Below, one piece after another: positions 8,507 through 10,154 of a stretch of 10,154 bases of DNA. Location: the NCBI GenBank assembly GCA_003024985.2, contig PXIH01S0058332.1. One strand, given 5' to 3'. Within the stretch, counting starts at the first letter, position 1. Each line of letters opens with the position of its first letter. The position numbers and the translations under genes are program-made. Under the pieces are notes generated by a model. It was not told where the DNA came from, did not search any database, and saw only the letters and a list, made by a program, of their open reading frames with translations. The DNA is from Euperipatoides rowelli (Eukaryota > Onychophora > Udeonychophora > Euonychophora > Peripatopsidae).

Positions 8507-8924
8507 TCAAATTTCAATTTTCTTTAAGTAATCATTCAAGAATCTTTTGAATCCCCCAAAACTCATATCAAAGGCTTCACTTGTAGGCCTTTCCGTATTT
8601 TGATATTTCTTCTCATTATTGAGTTAAGTAACAACTTATTTTAATTTGTAGAATTTATGATCTCCAGAGTTTTGTCTTTTATTAATTTTGTAGTCTATTT
8701 TTGTTAATATTTATGACAATTTCTCTATAAATAAGGACTAGATCAATCTTTAAATGACATAAACTTGGTTTTAAAGAGCTTAAATTATTTAATCTGAACT
8801 TATACGGCTTATTCTTAAACTCTATAACTTTTTTTGAAGGTTTTGTCTAGGTTCTTGGGGGAATTTTCTTTATAAAATATCAATGTGGAACCATATGTAA
8901 CTACTGGTATAACATAGTAGTTAT
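8507..8924 (-). pseudogene. Decayed retroelement reading frame, non-LTR RT C-terminus-like
   Basis: Three broken minus-strand blocks in consecutive order look protein-coding although each is interrupted. Block 8924-8818 contains YVIPVVTYGS and then KNLDKTFKKSYR before a stop. Block 8822-8685 (another frame) contains FKNKPYKFRLNNL and LVLIYREIVI before two stops. Block 8623-8507 contains ERPTSEAFDMSFG and GFKRFLNDYL before a stop. The hydrophobic VIPVVTYGS motif followed by a Lys-rich 'SYR' stretch resembles the region after the reverse-transcriptase domain in Jockey/CR1-like non-LTR elements. No catalytic RT motif is present. The element is a 5'-truncated, long-dead insertion in the same orientation as VPS50. 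The family assignment is by motif impression only. Confidence 0.5.
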
Positions 8925-8962
8925 AAATTGTATCAAAAATTTCTTTGTCAATGCTATGTTAA

Positions 8963-9300
8963 CATAATCTAGTCAATTATCAGAGTGTAAACAATGCATA
9001 AAATGATCCTTTATATTGCGAATTAATGCTAATTTATTCAGTTGTATTTATTTTGCATGCATGTTGGGGTCTTGCTATTACAGAACATAGCATGTATGCC
9101 TCTAGTTCACACTCAGTTGAAATGGCCATTACCATTCAAATGAGTACTTGCTCCCTAACCAGGTACATTGTTAGAGTTGTAGTAGCCACTCCAGGATCTG
9201 TGGCCAACCCCTCATTATTTATAGCTGCAGACATTAGATTTTATTTTGAGACGTTTCAGTATAACTTTTGTATTTATCAGTGAGTTGCTGATCTATGATT
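8963..9300 (+). repeat. Diverged dispersed repeat, copy B (fullest)
   Basis: The left end (8963-9065) matches copy A from 2028; the right part (about 9118-9235) matches copy C at 4180-4320. Copy B therefore links the two and probably represents most of the element. It starts 39 bp from the retroelement remnant and could belong to the same composite insertion. An 85-codon open frame lies inside (9026-9283) but has no recognisable protein motif and is not kept open in copies A or C. The class is unknown. Confidence 0.5.
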
Positions 9301-9518
9301 TATTTTTTCCTGGCTTTGGAACAAAATGTTTGTATTCTACAATGTTGTTCAAATTCTATTTCATACATATAAGCAACCAGTTCATTATATTATCCAGCTC
9401 AATTTAGTTATGATATAATTAGCAGATTTGTTAGAAATAGATACGACTACAGTAATAAGAAATTTAAAATTGTCTACACATCATATAATCTTGAATTTTA
9501 TATAAAAAAAACTATCAT

Positions 9519-9521
9519 ACA

Positions 9522-9553
<32 letters not shown>
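9519..9553 (+). repeat. (AC)8 followed by A19
   Basis: A dinucleotide microsatellite (9519-9534) runs directly into a homoadenine tract (9535-9553). In the VPS50 transcript this becomes U19 then (GU)8, starting 58 nt after the exon a donor. It is likely length-polymorphic. Confidence 0.9.
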
Positions 9554-9610
9554 GATTAAAAGTTGATTTTAGAAAAAAAAAGTCAATTTAAACTTTTGGA
9601 TATACATTAC

Positions 9611-9646
9611 CTTTAACATTTCTTTTAGCCTCATGTCAGTCCTTTG
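9611..9646 (-). CDS. VPS50: VPS50/syndetin, exon a (36-nt exon)
   Basis: This is a very small internal exon of 12 codons, QRTDMRLKEMLK, phase 0 at both ends. It is bordered by the acceptor TATACTTTCAG (9649-9647 is CAG) and the donor AAG|GTAATG. It aligns exactly to human QRTDVRLSEMLE (recalled), and exon b continues the family sequence with no gap. It is the first VPS50 exon in the window in transcription order; the N-terminal part of the protein lies to the right of 10154. Its size makes it easy to miss in automatic gene prediction, but the match and both splice sites leave little doubt. Confidence 0.93.
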
Positions 9647-10154
9647 CTGAAAGTATACAATAAAATACAATTTAGCATTTAACTGGGAATCAAAAAATAT
9701 TATTTGGCTAGTTAATTACTACTTAATTTAAAAACAAGTACCTTGACAAGGTCACAAGTAATTTAATTTCTGATTAAAGTAAAACAATAAAGAGTAGATT
9801 TCATAAGTTTAATTTAATAATATTTGAAAGTGTTGTGTCAGGGCAAAAATTTAACGCAAAAAAAGTAATAATTCCAAAGTTAATTTAGTTGAATGTAGAA
9901 AAAAAAAGGCTATAATTAGGTTATAGTCTATTTAACCCTTATCTGGATGTATGGTTTTATTAACATAGAAGTATTCCAGATACCATTGAGGAGCTAGTGC
10001 AACGGTATTTTAAAATTATTTAAATAGTACTTTCTGTATGTATATATTTAATTTAAATGTTTATTCTTCTTATTTAAACAAAATATGTTTGCTACATATA
10101 GTATATGTGGCAAACATGTTTTGTAATTACTGTATATGCAGTCTAGCCAATTTT
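9647..10154 (-). other. VPS50: VPS50 intron upstream of exon a (partial)
   Basis: This is the intron preceding exon a; its 5' end is outside the window. It is AT-rich with heptamers at 9448 (just outside) and 10128 and the compact palindrome at 10078-10124. No exon encoding the residues expected before QRTD was found. Confidence 0.75.
10078..10124. repeat. Compact palindrome with 23-bp arms
   Basis: The arms 10078-10100 and 10102-10124 are complementary at 21 of 23 positions around the single base G10101. Key blocks are ACAAAA/TTTTGT, TGTTTGC/GCAAACA with one offset, and CATATA/TATATG. Both mismatches would be G-U wobbles in the RNA of the plus strand, so a plus-strand transcript would pair throughout. 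It could be a foldback transposon remnant or a cruciform-prone palindrome. Confidence 0.75.

Larger units (their letters stand above)
5002..9610 (-). other. VPS50: VPS50 intron a-b (4.6 kb), rich in repeats
   Basis: This phase-0 intron has donor GTAATG at 9610-9605 and acceptor CTTTTTAG. From the donor inward it holds a T19(GT)8 tract (plus-strand 9519-9553), repeat copy B, a decayed retroelement reading frame (8507-8924), a long foldback (8106-8292) and several short perfect hairpins (6511-6533, 6708-6730, 7274-7302). It also holds a 21-bp tandem repeat (6809-6866). The stretch 5002-6500 has only A/T-rich sequence, homopolymer runs and a C-rich spot near 5690-5702. No further VPS50 exon is needed, because exons a and b join gaplessly. 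Confidence 0.85.

Noticed and set aside
9026-9283. Plus-strand 85-codon open frame
   Set aside because: It lies inside diverged repeat copy B. The peptide has no recognisable motif and the frame is not preserved in copies A and C.

Overview
This is AT-rich (roughly three-quarters A+T by eye), intron-dominated animal nuclear DNA. One protein-coding gene can be recognised: VPS50 (syndetin, also CCDC132), read on the minus strand. Six consecutive internal exons lie here. In order of transcription (right to left) they are a 9611-9646, b 4919-5001, c 4574-4715, d 3560-3703, e 944-1061 and f 624-813. All introns are GT-AG and all splice phases agree (0, 2, 0, 0, 1, then 2 leaving the window). The joined exons read without a stop for 237 codons plus 2 nt and align almost without gaps to the N-terminal half of vertebrate syndetin as I remember it. 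Neither the start nor the end of the gene is in the window. VPS50 is the subunit that defines the EARP endosomal tethering complex, where it takes the place VPS54 has in GARP.

The organism cannot be named from this. An AT-rich genome, kilobase introns beside very short ones (130 and 203 bp) and good but not vertebrate-level similarity to human VPS50 suggest an invertebrate metazoan. An AT-rich cnidarian such as Hydra would fit, but that is a guess.

Layout: 1-623 is the intron after exon f, with nothing recognisable. Exons f and e follow (624-1061). The d-e intron (1062-3559) holds a possible stop-containing cassette exon (1295-1349), a hairpin with an ambiguous base, a GC-richer hairpin cluster ending in an A tract (about 1445-1760), a G run, a palindromic POU-type octamer site and an exon-like GC-rich island. 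The c-d intron (3704-4573) carries one copy of a diverged repeat. The a-b intron (5002-9610) is a 4.6-kb graveyard of transposable elements: a 187-bp foldback, a decayed reading frame resembling the C-terminal end of a non-LTR retrotransposon, and a copy of the diverged repeat. The last 500 bp is the intron upstream of exon a and carries a compact 23-bp-arm palindrome.

I see no operon, phage, CRISPR or other prokaryotic system, no tRNA or rRNA, and no clearly new biological system. The most useful leads are the candidate poison exon, the long foldbacks, the repeat family and a strong excess of the heptamer TACAGTA/TACTGTA, with 19 copies counted.
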